DNA from: Roseiarcus fermentans | Lineage (GTDB): Bacteria > Pseudomonadota > Alphaproteobacteria > Rhizobiales > Beijerinckiaceae | Direction of reading: 5' to 3' | DNA length: 64,000 nt | Assembly: GCF_003315135.1 (NCBI RefSeq) | Contig: NZ_QNRK01000019.1 | Coordinates: 11,657-75,656 of the forward strand | Shown: positions 48,056 to 60,163 of the stretch, piece after piece | Numbering within the stretch: the first letter of the stretch is position 1 | Layout of the letters: every line of letters begins with the position of its first letter | Program-made: the position numbers and the translations under genes | Notes under the pieces: generated by a model | Database searches by the model: none | What the model was told of the DNA's origin: nothing | What the model saw: only the letters and a program-made list of their open reading frames with translations

Positions 48056-48608
48056 CTACGGTGAAACCCAGCCTCCACGCCAATCGCGGCCGTCGCGCTG
48101 AAACATCGCATGCAGGTGGAGAGGTCGAGAGATATCGAGCCAACCGATACGGATGACCGAGACCACGATCACGGCGAAATGCCTTTCGCCATCGACATCG
48201 TCAGCTGGCGCAGCTTCGGCTGGAGCGGAGATCGGGCTCCCGGAAGGCAGCGGATGCTGGAAGAGCGCGCGGGTATGTGATCGACAAGCCGCCCAGACCG
48301 CAGCCTTTTCCGGGCCCTCGGTGTCTAATGGTCGCCTTGCCCTCAAGACGGATTTGAAATCCGGCCTCTTCATCGTAGCCCGACCAGGAAAACCCGTGGC
48401 TCCATGTCGTATCTCTTCGAGGACGTACGTCGGTGAAGAACGAGACGGCGTCTCGTTCGGCGTCGGCGCCCCGAAGGATCACGCTGCGAACCTTCGGCGC
48501 GCCGTCAAGCCCCGAGGTGGCGAGCTGAAGAACGGTGAACGGCGTACGGCCGGGCTGCGCGCCTGTCATGAGGGCCGCCCAGACCCGATCCAGGTTCGCT
48601 TCGATCAC
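48056..48608 (-). pseudogene. Pyridoxamine-phosphate-oxidase-like protein, frameshifted
   Basis: The first part (48608 downward) reads RVWAALMTGAQPGRTPFTVL, then QLATSGLDGAPKVRSVILRG and YDEEAGFQIRLEGKATI, a split-barrel PNPOx-type FMN protein. The second half continues in another frame with SHTRALFQHPLPSGSPI and RIGWLDISRPLHLHAMFQRD. A shift near 48310 separates them, and a shorter one near 48420 may also be present (the RRDTTWSHG segment looks wrong). It is broken as written. Confidence 0.75.
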
Positions 48609-48971
48609 AGTCAGCCCCTTGAAACATGGAACTCGGCTGTCCGGTTATCGCGGCGAGTCTCCAAGGCCCCACGCCGACGCGGCGATCGGCGCCGCCGAAC
48701 ACTGGTCGGCGCCGGCGAACACTGGAATGCGTAACGGTCGCGGTCAAATCACCGCCTCCCTACGAGCGGTTTGTATTGCTGAGGCGCATGGCTTTGACCT
48801 TCGAAACAGCATGCGGCGCTTACCAGCCCCCATCACTATGTTGGGGCGACGCACGCGGCGAGGCGACAAGCTGGTTTCCGCTATGATTGTCGCGTAATGC
48901 TTTGCCGCGCTTTGGCACGCAAGGTTATAGCCGACCAATTCCCACCCGCCGTCAATTGATCGAGGGCCTCA
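48609..48971. other. 363-bp stretch without a supported gene
   Basis: No recognisable gene, repeat or hairpin. Confidence 0.45.
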
Positions 48972-49733
48972 TTGAGACGCACCGTTCCGTCATTCACTGT
49001 CGAAGTCCGGCATCGGCCAAGACTGGCAACCAACTCAAGCCAAGGCGTGCCGTTGTTGGAGGCCACGACCCGACCTAAAGCATTTGAACGTGAGTCTCAT
49101 CGTGTAGCCGCCGCGACATTCGAGGCCAAGACGTCAAATCAGCCGTCCAGTGATGGCGCCGCATCGCATCCAACGCGTCGAATCCTTGAGAGCCTTGTCC
49201 CAGAAATGCCGCCCGTTGGTCGGCTCCAAGGCGAGTTGTCCACCGCAACGTCGAATCCAAAATCGCGCGCGCGGAAAGCGCCGTTGGTGCGCGCACGAAA
49301 GGACAAGGAACAAACATCCAAGGCGCCTCGGAGTTCGGAGGCCTCGTCTGATCTGACCGCGCACATGTCGGAAAGTCCTTCGGTTGCGTCCCATCAACTG
49401 ACTGGCATCTCGCTGAGTGACGCGACAGCCGGCTCGTCAGTCATACCGACGGCGACGGCGAATCGGGCCGTCGGAAACTCCGGCGGTCCGGCGCCGCATC
49501 CAAAGGCAAAACGAAGAATCCAGATCCCGATCGCTCTCGATGCCAGGACGCCCTCCGTTTCCGCCAAAGACCAGCCATCCATCGCGCAAACCGAGTCCGT
49601 GGGGATGGTCGAGACGCGCGACGACGACGTTTCGCGTCCAAGTCGAAAGCGAACCATCATGGGTCGCTATGTCTTCGGCGATGAGCCCAAACTTGGCGAA
49701 CGCTGGAAGCGGCGTTTATCCAAGGGACGCTGA
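48972..49733 (+). CDS. Low-complexity basic protein, function unknown
   Basis: 253 residues from a TTG start; no in-frame ATG exists near the N-terminus. The body is Ser/Ala/Thr/Pro/Lys-rich and looks disordered. The N-terminus (PSFTVEVRHRPRLATNSSQ) and C-terminus (GRYVFGDEPKLGERWKRR) are more structured and resemble the ends of rhizobial hypothetical proteins known to me. The mix suggests two conserved tails joined by a flexible linker. No function can be assigned. Confidence 0.55.
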   Translation: MRRTVPSFTVEVRHRPRLATNSSQGVPLLEATTRPKAFERESHRVAAATFEAKTSNQPSSDGAASHPTRRILESLVPEMPPVGRLQGELSTATSNPKSRARKAPLVRARKDKEQTSKAPRSSEASSDLTAHMSESPSVASHQLTGISLSDATAGSSVIPTATANRAVGNSGGPAPHPKAKRRIQIPIALDARTPSVSAKDQPSIAQTESVGMVETRDDDVSRPSRKRTIMGRYVFGDEPKLGERWKRRLSKGR

Positions 49734-49848
49734 GCACGCCAATACAAAAAACGGTGGCAACGAGGAACAGCGCGCGTTCGCCGAGCGTTTTCAGTTGTGA
49801 AATTGCCAATGGGCTTTGGCGAGGTGCTGTTCCTTTGGCCTCGGACCA

Positions 49849-50082
49849 TCAGCGGTCACCTTCGAACCCGCGTCCGAGGGCGCCCCCTCCGCAAAGCGGA
49901 GGCTTCTTCATGATGACAAATCCGGAGCGCTCGAGATGCTCGACGAGCCGCTCGGCGACGATAACTGACATGAATTCGTCGGCGTTGTGGACCCGCTTGC
50001 GGCCATGAAAACGCAGCGCGAAGGCGAGCGCGTCGGCGACATCGGCCGCGGTGGCGGGAGTCAGATTTTCGTCGTCCGGCAT
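49849..50082 (-). CDS. Conserved hypothetical protein, 77 residues
   Basis: Reads MPDDENLTPATAADVADALA, then FALRFHGRKRVHNADEFMSV and IVAERLVEHLERSGFVIMKK. This is a short helical protein pattern seen in many Rhizobiales, function unknown. No signal peptide or membrane span. It is divergent from tnaA. Confidence 0.72.
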   Translation of the reverse strand: MPDDENLTPATAADVADALAFALRFHGRKRVHNADEFMSVIVAERLVEHLERSGFVIMKKPPLCGGGALGRGFEGDR

Positions 50083-50419
50083 CCGGGTAGGATAGTCGAC
50101 CTCTTAGAACACAACAAGAACATAGCCGCTGGACGGGCCCCAGAAGCGCCGTACCCTCCCTTTCTCGACGTTGAGCCTCGCCATATGCGCCGACGCCATG
50201 CTGGGAGGTCAGCATGGTCGCGCCTCCCTCAGCTCGCTTGGCGGCTTCGCTGCTCGATTTAAGCAAACTTCCCAAGGGCAAACTGCATTCATTGCAGACC
50301 GGTCGATTCTGCATTACCTTGGTGGCCGATCAGGGCGCTGAGCGCGGCAAGCCATCGTGGCGGCAACCGCAGCGCATCAGCCCCGGTGGACTCTTTCGAC
50401 GGGGCGGAAAGGAAGCCCC
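50083..50419. other. 337-bp region upstream of tnaA
   Basis: No gene supported. A TnaC-type leader peptide (a short ORF with a critical Trp before a stop) was looked for by eye and not found. Confidence 0.45.
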
Positions 50420-51793
50420 GTGAAGACGATCATCGAACCGTTCAGAATCAAGTCCGTGGAACCGTTGCGGCTCACGACAGAGGAGGAGCGCAAGGGCCTC
50501 TTGCGCGACGCCCATTACAACCTTTTCGGGCTCTCTTCCGACGACGTGCTGATCGACCTCCTGACCGATTCCGGCACTTCGGCGATGAGTGCGAAGCAGT
50601 GGGCGGCGATCATGCTCGGTGACGAAAGCTACGCCGGTTCGCCCTCCTTCCGCCGCTTCGAGCAGGCGGTGCGCCACCTCATGCCGTTCCGCCACATCAT
50701 CCCAACTCATCAGGGCCGCGCGGCCGAGGCGATCCTGTTTCATTTGATCGGCGGACCCGGACGCAAGATTCCCTCGAACACCCATTTCGACACCACGCGC
50801 GGCAATATCGAAGCAACCGGCGCCGAGGCGATCGACCTGCCAGCGCCGGAAGGACTCGACCCGGCGGCGCCCCATCCTTTCAAGGGGAACATCGACCTCA
50901 CGCGGCTCGAAGCTTTCCTCCGCGAGAATGGCGACGCCGTCCCCTGCGTCATGATCACGGTCACCAACAACGCGGGCGGCGGTCAGCCGGCTTCGCTCGC
51001 CAACATCCGCGAGGCGGCGGAACTGGCGCATCGATTCGGCAAGCGGTTCATCGTCGATGGCTGCCGCTTCGCCGAGAACGCCTGGTTCATCAAACAGCGC
51101 GAGCCAGGCCAGCAGGGCCGGCCCGTCGTAGACATCGTGCGCGATATGTTTGCGCTCGCCGACGGCATGACGATGAGCGCAAAGAAGGACGCGTTCGCCA
51201 ACATCGGCGGCTGGCTCGCGCTCAACAACGACGACCTCGCCGAACGCGCCCGCACGCGCCTCATCCAGACCGAAGGCTTCCCGACCTACGGCGGCCTCGC
51301 CGGACGCGACCTCGACGCCATCGCTCAGGGCCTCGTCGAGATCGTCGACGAGGACTATCTCGCCTATCGCGCGCGCACCAACGCCTATATCGGGGAGAGG
51401 CTCGCCACGCTCGGCGTGCCGATCGTGCAGCCGACTGGCGGGCATGCGGTCTTTGTCGATGCACGGACCTGGCTTTCGCATATCCCGCCGCTGGAATACC
51501 CGGGTCAGGCGCTTGCCTGCGCCCTTTATGAAGTGGGCGGCATTCGCGCCTGCGAAATCGGCACCGTGATGTTCGGCCGCCAGCCCGACGGGTCAGAAAA
51601 GCCGGCCAAGATGGACCTCGTTCGCCTCGCCATGCCACGGCGCGTCTACACCCAGTCGCACGCCGACTACGTTGTCGAGACCTTCGCCGAGATCTCGGGG
51701 GTGCGCACGTCGCTTCGCGGCTATCGGATCGAATGGGAGCCATCGGCGCTCCGGCACTTTGCGGCGCGATACAAACCACTTGGGCCCGGCTGA
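50420..51793 (+). CDS. tnaA: Tryptophanase (beta-eliminating lyase)
   Basis: 457 residues from a GTG start behind AAAGGAAG. The PLP-binding lysine lies in MSAKKDAFANIGG near residue 257. The substrate/cofactor motifs THQGRAAE, NAGGGQPASL and DGCRFAENA match tryptophanase and tyrosine phenol-lyase. GGHAVFVDARTWLSHIPPLE and YPGQALACALYEVGGIRACE favour tryptophanase over phenol-lyase. It would split L-tryptophan into indole, pyruvate and ammonia in the cytosol. No tryptophan permease follows. Confidence 0.87.
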   Translation: MKTIIEPFRIKSVEPLRLTTEEERKGLLRDAHYNLFGLSSDDVLIDLLTDSGTSAMSAKQWAAIMLGDESYAGSPSFRRFEQAVRHLMPFRHIIPTHQGRAAEAILFHLIGGPGRKIPSNTHFDTTRGNIEATGAEAIDLPAPEGLDPAAPHPFKGNIDLTRLEAFLRENGDAVPCVMITVTNNAGGGQPASLANIREAAELAHRFGKRFIVDGCRFAENAWFIKQREPGQQGRPVVDIVRDMFALADGMTMSAKKDAFANIGGWLALNNDDLAERARTRLIQTEGFPTYGGLAGRDLDAIAQGLVEIVDEDYLAYRARTNAYIGERLATLGVPIVQPTGGHAVFVDARTWLSHIPPLEYPGQALACALYEVGGIRACEIGTVMFGRQPDGSEKPAKMDLVRLAMPRRVYTQSHADYVVETFAEISGVRTSLRGYRIEWEPSALRHFAARYKPLGPG

Positions 51794-52075
51794 CCCCGGG
51801 GGAAGCCGCGCCAGGTCCACGACCGTCTTGGCGCCTGTTGCAGTGTAGACGCGCCTCAGCGCCGCCCTCGAACTCCGTGACGAAGACTCTCTTGCCGTCC
51901 ATAGCGCCGTCCACCGGGCCCTCTGCCGGTTCCAGGTTCCGCGACGACGAAGCTTCCGTCATCGAGTTGCAGAGCGGCCTGGAGGGGACGAGCCGCGTGG
52001 CCCATGCTGATTTCGGCGACCCGGCACCGGCGGCGGCGCCCAGTCCCGCCGGACGCCTTTTTTCGCTCGCCGCCT

Positions 52076-52220
52076 TCAGTGCCTCGACAAGGACGTCTGC
52101 ACCTTCCGAGCGAGGGTGTTCAGGTCGAAGGGTTTGTCGATCACCTCGGCGCCGGGCGGCAGCTCGGCTCTCGCGTAGCCAGGGATGAACAGCAGCGGAA
52201 ACTCGGGCCGCCGCTCGCGC
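52076..52220 (-). pseudogene. Response-regulator receiver fragment
   Basis: The minus strand reads RRPEFPLLFIPGYARAELPP, then GAEVIDKPFDLNTLARKVQ, the last third of a receiver domain including the KPF motif and the final helix, and ends in TGA. Wording such as GYARAELPPGAEVIDKPF is typical of the C-terminal receiver of hybrid histidine kinases. The rest is absent. Confidence 0.7.
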
Positions 52221-52287
52221 ACCGTGGAGTCACTCCGGCGCCGCAAGAGGCTGGGCAGGGCCAGGCGCGGACGGGCTCACCGCCCGA

Positions 52288-53251
52288 CTATCCGGCGGCG
52301 GCTCTCTCGAACTGTTTGGGCGAATAGCCCATCACGCGCTTGAACGCGGCGCCGAACGCGCCTTCGGATTCATAGCCGACCAGCGGCGCGACGACCGCGA
52401 TGGGCATGCCGCGATTGGCGAGGCGGTCGGAGGCGACGATCATCCGCCAGCGGGTGAGGTAGTCCATCGCGGGCTCGCCGACGGTCCGCTTGAAGCGTAC
52501 CGCGAAACTCGACCGCGACATGCCCGCGATCCGCGCCAGCGCCTCAAGAGTCCACTTGCGTTCAGGCTGCGCGTGCATGGCCGCGATCACGACGTGCATC
52601 GGCTTGTCGGCGAGCGCGAACAACGAACCGGCGCTGTGAGGCGAAGCATCCGCCAGATGCAGCCGCAGCGCTTCGATCAGCAGCGCCTGCGCGAGGTGTT
52701 CGGCGATCAGCGCTGCCCGGCTGCGGTTCGCGAAGCTCGCGCATCAGCCGTTCGATCGACCCGCGCAAGACCGCCTTGCTGTCCTCGGCGCGGATGTGGA
52801 CGACAGGCGGCAGCAGGCCGAGCAGCATCTCGGCGTGCATTCCCTCGAAGCCGAAGTACCCGCCCACCCCAGATACGCCGCCACCGCCGTTTAGCACTGC
52901 CGTCTCGCCGGCGGGAATTGAGGGAAAGAACGCGAAGGCGTCGATCGGCTCGACGTCAGGCGCACTGTAGAGGCGATAGCCCCTGCCGCCGGGAATCAGC
53001 ACGAAATCGCCCGAGCCCAGCCGCATGGGCTCGGAAGCGCCGTCCAGCGCGAGCCAGCACGCCCCCGATTCCAACGCGTAGCACCTCACCCCGTCCTCCG
53101 GTCCAAAGCGCAAGAGCCATTCGCCGCCTGCGTCGAGGCCGCGGAAGCCGTAGCCGCTGGGTTTGAGCACGAAAGGATATCGGAAAGAGGGTCCATCGCG
53201 TTCCTGGACGATCGCGATGTTATGATGGACCAGCGAGCATGGAGCGTCCAA
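52288..53251 (-). pseudogene. AraC-family regulator with cupin sensor, frameshifted
   Basis: The N-terminal ~165 residues read as a cupin-type sensor (FVLIPGGRGYRLYSAPDVEP, then FFGFEGMHAEM-like text and EDSKAVLRGSIERLMRELRE). A frameshift at about 52710-52740 then moves the two AraC helix-turn-helix motifs to another frame (WTLEALARIAGMSRSSFAVR and IAVVAPLVGYESEGAFGAAF). The combined length of ~320 residues is normal. It diverges from the reductase at 53312 and would be its likely regulator. The only start seen is a TTG at 53251. Confidence 0.8.
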
Positions 53252-53311
53252 CGAATTCCCCGTATTTCTGACCTCGACGCCAAGCCCGGCGTCGATTCAG
53301 GGACCGCCCCC

Positions 53312-54430
53312 ATGCCCGAAAACAATTCCCTTTGGCTCGCCGCCAAGCGAGCGCCGTTTACCGTCGGCCCCGCGCCCTATACCGCGCCGCGCTCGAACGA
53401 AATCGTGGTCCGCGTACGCGCCGTCGCCGTCAATCCCATGGACCGGCTGCAACAGACGATGGGCGATATTGTCACGCCCTGGACACCCTATCCGTTCGTG
53501 GACGGCTCCGACGTCGCCGGCGAAGTGGTCGAGGTCGGCGCCGGGGTCACGCGCTTCCGGGTCGGCGACCGCGTTGTCGGCTTCGCCGCCGGATCGGACA
53601 AAGTCCGCAACCGCGCCGCCGAAGGCGCCTTCCAGGATTACGTCGTGCTCCTCGCGCACATGGCTGCGCCTATTCCCGAATCCATGGCGTTCGAGGAGGC
53701 TGCCGTTTTGCCGCTCGGCCTGTCGACGGCGGCATGCGGTCTGTTCCAGAAGGACCTCCTCGCCATGAACGCCCCATCGGCAGCAGCCAGGCCCGCGGGC
53801 AAGACGCTGCTCGTCTGGGGCGGCTCGACCAGCGTCGGCAGCAACGCGATACAGTTGGCGGTCGCCGCCGGCTATGACGTGATCGCAACCGCCTCGCCGC
53901 GCAATTTCGACTACGTGAAGCGGCTCGGCGCGAGTCAGGCGTTCGACTATCGCTCCAAGACCGTCGTCGCGGATATCGTGCGCGCGTTGCGAGGGCGCGA
54001 GGTCGCCGGAACGCTGGCGATCGGCGTTGGTTCCGCAGCGGCGTGCGTAGGCGTCGTCGGCGCCTGCAAGGGCAACCGCTTCGTGGCGATGGCGACGCCG
54101 CCGACCTCGTTCGACGACGTGCCCGCCGGGCGCGGACGCTGGCTGCGGCTCGCGCCAGCCATCGCGCGCATGCTCGCCGGAACGCTGGCGTTGACGCTCA
54201 AGGCCCGCCGGCGCGGCGTGAAGGCAAAGATGATCTGGGGCAGCACGCTCATCGCCAACGAGGTGGGGCCGATGATCTTCGAGGCGTTCCTGCCGGCGGC
54301 GCTGGCGGAAGCCCGGTTCGTGGCGGCGCCGTCCGCCACGGTGATCGGCGCCGGACTTTCGGCTATCCCCGCCGCTCTCGAACGCCAGCGTCAAGGCGTC
54401 TCCGCCGCCAAGCTTGTGGTGACGCTGTGA
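53312..54430 (+). CDS. Zinc-independent MDR-family alcohol dehydrogenase/quinone reductase
   Basis: 372 residues, MDR superfamily. The N-terminal GroES-like part (NEIVVRVRAVAVNPMDRLQQ) lacks the zinc-binding cysteines, so it fits the quinone-oxidoreductase/trans-enoyl-reductase branch. The Rossmann motif is LLVWGGSTSVGSNAIQLA near residue 167. Start: MPENN at 53312 preferred over an earlier Met because the upstream 30 codons look non-coding. Divergent from the AraC-type gene, a common arrangement for locally regulated reductases. Substrate unknown. Confidence 0.86.
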   Translation: MPENNSLWLAAKRAPFTVGPAPYTAPRSNEIVVRVRAVAVNPMDRLQQTMGDIVTPWTPYPFVDGSDVAGEVVEVGAGVTRFRVGDRVVGFAAGSDKVRNRAAEGAFQDYVVLLAHMAAPIPESMAFEEAAVLPLGLSTAACGLFQKDLLAMNAPSAAARPAGKTLLVWGGSTSVGSNAIQLAVAAGYDVIATASPRNFDYVKRLGASQAFDYRSKTVVADIVRALRGREVAGTLAIGVGSAAACVGVVGACKGNRFVAMATPPTSFDDVPAGRGRWLRLAPAIARMLAGTLALTLKARRRGVKAKMIWGSTLIANEVGPMIFEAFLPAALAEARFVAAPSATVIGAGLSAIPAALERQRQGVSAAKLVVTL

Positions 54431-54432
54431 GA

Positions 54433-55860
54433 CACCCTGTGTCAAGCTGCGGCGCGCGCTTGGATGAGGGCGGCGGTGGCGTGGGCGTTTGGGTCATATG
54501 GGTTTTTGTCGATCCAAGCCCTCCAGAGCACACGAATCCAGGCTCTGGCGAGGATGCGGATGGCGTGGGGATGCGCGCATCCTCTGGCCCTGGCTCGTTT
54601 GTAGGCGTCAGCGGCCCAAGGGGACTGGTGTCTGGAATTGTCGGCGAAGCAGGTTATGGCGGCTCTCAGACGGTGGTTGCAGGCCCATCGGAAGACGACG
54701 CCCCGGCTTTTTCCGGAGGCGTGGGTGACGGGGCAGACGCCGGCTTCGGCGGCGAGCTGGTCGGCGGATTGGAAACGTTCGCGGACGTCGCCGAGTTCGG
54801 CGAGGATCTGGGCGGCGCAGATGCGCCCGGCGGCGGGAAGGACATGACGATCCTGCCGTCGGGCGGTTCGGCGAGGTCATGCTCGATGCGGCCGGAGAGT
54901 CTGGCGATTTCGCCGACGATGCGCTCGAGGACGGCCGCCAGGGCGGACGATTTCGCCTTTGGCTTCGGCCTCGGCCGGGCCGCAGGGGCTGATGGGGGCC
55001 GCGCGCAGGCGATCGAGGAGAGCCGAAGGGTCGCGCCGCCCGCAATAGGCGTGCGCGGCGAGGAAAGCGGCCAGCCGCTTTTCACCCAGCCGCGCGGCGC
55101 TTTCTGGGGTGGGATAGCGCTGCACGAAGGCGAGCGCGATCTGGCTGTCGACGTCGGCGAAGATGACGGCGGCGCCGGCCCAGAAGCTTTCCAGAAGGCC
55201 GCGCAGCCGGTTGGCCAGGCAGACGCGCTCGGCGACCAGGTCGTCGCGACCGCGCACGAGGGCGCGCAACGCCTTGATTTCGTTGGAGCAGGGCGTGAGC
55301 GGGCGGAAGCGATATCCGTCGGTGCGCAGGATGTCGGCGAGCATGAACGCGTCGCCGGGATCGCTCTTGCCACCGGCGGCGCGATACCGCGGCCGGCAGG
55401 CTTTGACGGCATTGGGATGGATCGGAACGACGGGGTGGCCGGCGTCGATCAGGGCGTCCACGATCAACCCGCTCGGGCGCTCGATGGCGACGGGAAGGTC
55501 GCCGGCCGGGGCGAGCCTGGCCAATCGCTTGTGGAGTTCTCCGAGGCCCGCATCGTCATGCGCAACCTCCATCTGGAGCGCGACGGCGCCGCGTTCGTCG
55601 ACCACACACACGGCATGACGGGCGCCGCCCCAATCGAGCCCGGCGAAATAGGACACATGCAGTCTCCCTTGGCCTTTGTTAGACTGCCGAGCGTCGGGAG
55701 GACCTGCGGGCCGCTCATTGACTGGCGCTCCGGGCCGCGAACCCTGGCGCTACACCCTGTTGCCCGTCGTATCCTCCCGGCGCCCGCCACGCGGCGGGTC
55801 TCACACGGGCCGTCAAACGGCAAGCGCGCTTGGCCATCGTGTCGGGCGCTCGGTCGGCGC
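54433..55860 (-). mobile_element. Decayed IS110-family element (distinct from the 5' pair)
   Basis: Contains a leftward IS110-type transposase pseudogene and ~200 bp of non-coding DNA upstream of it. No long inverted repeats are visible, as expected. The left border lies between the reductase stop (54430) and the transposase stop (54442). The right end is uncertain and was placed before the palindrome at 55862. Confidence 0.6.
54442..55656 (-). pseudogene. IS110-family transposase, two frameshifts
   Basis: The N-terminal DEDD domain (FAGLDWGGARHAVCVVDERG, with AIERPSGLIVDALI and GKSDPGDAFMLADILR) is intact to about 54970. The middle part (SSALAAVLERIVGEIARLSG) is in a second frame and the end (FQSADQLAAEAGVCPVTHAS, then GKSRGVVFRWACNHRLRAAI) in a third. 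The final TGA is at 54442-54444. It is unrelated in detail to the transposases at the start of the window. Confidence 0.85.
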
Positions 55861-55861
55861 C

Positions 55862-55895
55862 GAGCTTTTCATCCCGCATGCGGGATGAAAAGCTC
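55862..55895. repeat. Perfect 34-bp palindrome
   Basis: GAGCTTTTCATCCCGCA is followed immediately by its exact reverse complement, ending at 55895. It has no spacer, so hairpin formation needs a few loop bases. It lies between the decayed IS110 element and the monooxygenase-like gene, 22 bp before that gene's start. It could be an operator, an insertion-sequence target site or an attenuator. Confidence 0.85.
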
Positions 55896-55916
55896 AACTC
55901 TGGTCAGGGTGCACCA

Positions 55917-56351
55917 ATGAGCGCGCCCGTTGAGACCATAGTCAGCGTGACGCGCTTTCGACTGCGCCCCCTGCGCTTCCTCCCGTTCTTCACCCTGCAT
56001 ACGAACCGCACGATCGCGCAGACCCGCAAGGCGGAAGGCTTCCTGGCCGGAGCGGTCCGCCGCGAAGCCGACCTGGCTTTCTGGACGATGACGGTCTGGC
56101 GGGACGAAAACGTGATGCGGGCGTACGCCGCCAGCGGCGCCCACCGAAAAGCAGCGCCCCATCTCATCGAGTGGGGCGACCAGGCTAGCGTTTGTCATTG
56201 GACCCAACACGGCGGCGAACTCCCCGAATGGCCCGAGGCAGTCCGTCGCTTGCGCGAGGTCGGGCGACCGCTGAGGCTCAAACATCCCGCGCTGGATCAT
56301 GCCGAGCGGGGGTTCGCCGAATCGAAGATGAGCTACGGGATGCGGCTTTGA
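55917..56351 (+). CDS. ABM/DUF3291-like protein
   Basis: 144 residues. RFRLRPLRFLPFFTLHTNRT, then AQTRKAEGFLAGAVRREADL and AFWTMTVWRDENVMRAYAAS describe a dimeric alpha-beta barrel. This is the antibiotic-biosynthesis-monooxygenase type, close to DUF3291/spheroidene-monooxygenase-like sequences. Substrate unknown. Starts at the ATG at 55917, right after the 34-bp palindrome. Confidence 0.75.
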   Translation: MSAPVETIVSVTRFRLRPLRFLPFFTLHTNRTIAQTRKAEGFLAGAVRREADLAFWTMTVWRDENVMRAYAASGAHRKAAPHLIEWGDQASVCHWTQHGGELPEWPEAVRRLREVGRPLRLKHPALDHAERGFAESKMSYGMRL

Positions 56352-56538
56352 CGACGGGGCCGTGGCGGGACGAAGCCGAGACGACGATGGGCCAGCGGCG
56401 CGCTACAAGCGCATTGTAGCTCGACGACGGCTTTGAAAAGCGCGCCGCCAATTAGCAGACGGTCGTCCATTGCAATTTTCAAAACCAGCATATTTTGATA
56501 ACAATTGTCACTCGAGCACTACTTTGAGCACCCTCGGA

Positions 56539-56781
56539 TTACAAGCCCGTTGCCCGGCGCAGCACATCGTTGATTCGCTCCTGCCAACCGGGCCCATCTT
56601 CTTGAAAATGTGCAACCAGATCGCTGTCGAGCTTGATCGACACCAACTCTTTAGAGACGGGAACGCCAGCCTTTCTTTGCGCGCGTACGGTCTCGTCCGC
56701 CGGAGGCGTAGCTGGTTTGAACACAGCTTCGGCTACGGACACGGCGTCCGTCGGTCGATGCCGATTCGGTGGTCTTGTCAT
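56539..56781 (-). CDS. BrnA-like antitoxin (DUF4415), apparently orphan
   Basis: 80 residues. A disordered N-terminal part is followed by VSIKLDSDLVAHFQEDGPGW and QERINDVLRRATGL, the ribbon-helix-helix DNA-binding tail of BrnA antitoxins. BrnA represses its own operon and binds the toxin BrnT. No BrnT-like frame was found on either side, so this may be a solitary regulator or a leftover. Confidence 0.75.
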   Translation of the reverse strand: MTRPPNRHRPTDAVSVAEAVFKPATPPADETVRAQRKAGVPVSKELVSIKLDSDLVAHFQEDGPGWQERINDVLRRATGL

Positions 56782-57217
56782 GCGAATACTCCCGCTGAGT
56801 TTCTAACCGATACTACTTAGCTGCCCCCCAGAAATCGATGGGGATCCAAGGCGAATGTCCCCTTTCCTCGCTGACGCTGCGGTCCACCGACTGCGGGTCC
56901 TGCGAGCGGGATGCGCGGCCGACCCTCGTTCCGGATAGTCCGATTGAGGAGAATTCCACTATCACATAGTGGCATATGACGTTACGCCTCTGACACGCCT
57001 CCCGAACATCGTGCCTTTGCTTCTCGTCGATAGACGGCGCGTTTGCCGCTACCCGGCGATGCCTGGCTTTCCAGGCTAAGAAGTCGCCGGCGCCATGGGC
57101 GGGATGGTCCAGAGGCTATGGCGAGGCGTCATCGACGTGCTGAAGAGAGCACAAATGGCGCTCGACTTGCCGTGGCTCGCCTTGCGGGCGAAACTCAGGC
57201 TTTGCGGTTGCACGCGG
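56782..57217. other. 436-bp stretch without a supported gene
   Basis: Checked especially for a BrnT toxin on the minus strand; none recognised. Ends at the left border of IS21. Confidence 0.45.
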
Positions 57218-57343
57218 TGTAGCGCGACAATCTGGATGGGAAAAAGCAGCGACAAACAGGATGGCTATTTTGGCGGTCGCGGCGAGGTGATGATTGTCGC
57301 GGCGCGACGATAACGCAAGCGCTATTTCGTTGAGAGATGGTCT

Positions 57344-57362
57344 GATTGTCGCGGCGCGACAA

Positions 57363-57364
<2 letters not shown>
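57344..57364. repeat. 21-bp palindrome in the IS21 left end
   Basis: GATTGTCGC, a 3-base spacer, then GCGACAATC; an imperfect copy lies at 57292-57312. The same core occurs at both ends of the element. It overlaps the istB stop codon and is probably part of the transposase-binding array. Confidence 0.7.
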
Positions 57365-59816
<2,452 letters not shown>

Positions 59817-59817
59817 G

Positions 59818-59863
59818 CATTCTCATCCTGATTGTCGCGCCATTCTCATCCTGATTGTCGCGC
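59818..59863. repeat. Two tandem 23-bp repeats at the IS21 right end
   Basis: Two adjacent identical 23-bp units (59818-59840 and 59841-59863), each ending in GATTGTCGCGC. They match, in reverse, the repeated core of the left end and are probable IstA-binding sites. Confidence 0.8.
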
Positions 59864-59868
59864 CGCAA

Positions 59869-59901
59869 GGGGCCGGCGACTCACGCGGAGTCGCCGGCCC
59901 C
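59869..59901. terminator. Strong GC hairpin, possible terminator
   Basis: GGGGCCGGCGACT (59869-59881), a 7-base loop and the exact complement AGTCGCCGGCCCC (59889-59901), followed by TTCT. The stem of 13 GC-rich pairs is strong, but the T tract is short. It lies just outside the IS21 right end. Confidence 0.5.
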
Positions 59902-59984
59902 TTCTGGGGTCGCCCACCCTTGCGATGAGATCGCTACAGGTCCAGCTTGCATCGACTACACTCTGCGAAGGAAACAGCAAAAAG

Positions 59985-60163
59985 ATGCCCAGAAAGAAGA
60001 CCGCGCATCGCACTCCTTGGACAAAAGAGGACGTGCGCGAACTCAAGGTCCACTCGAAAGCGAGGACGCCGGGTCAAAGATCGCGAAGGCGATGAAGAGG
60101 ACGGAAGGCGCCATCAGGCAAAAGGCGCTGGTGACAGGGATCGGCGTCGGGCATCGCCGCTAG
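59985..60163 (+). pseudogene. Small SANT/HTH-like protein, frameshifted paralogue
   Basis: Reads MPRKKTAHRTPWTKEDVREL, then KVHSKARTP; one missing base near 60070 shifts the frame, and the second half continues as SKIAKAMKRTEGAIRQKALV, ending GVGHRR at 60163. It is clearly a paralogue of 33972-34154. As written it would be a truncated 36-residue peptide. Confidence 0.8.

Noticed and set aside
50083-50419. TnaC-type attenuator leader before tnaA
   Set aside because: No short ORF with a Trp at the expected place before a stop could be found by eye.
54043-55920. 625-codon plus-strand frame across the reductase end and the decayed IS110
   Set aside because: It spans unrelated genes and is antisense to transposase fragments; low-complexity product.
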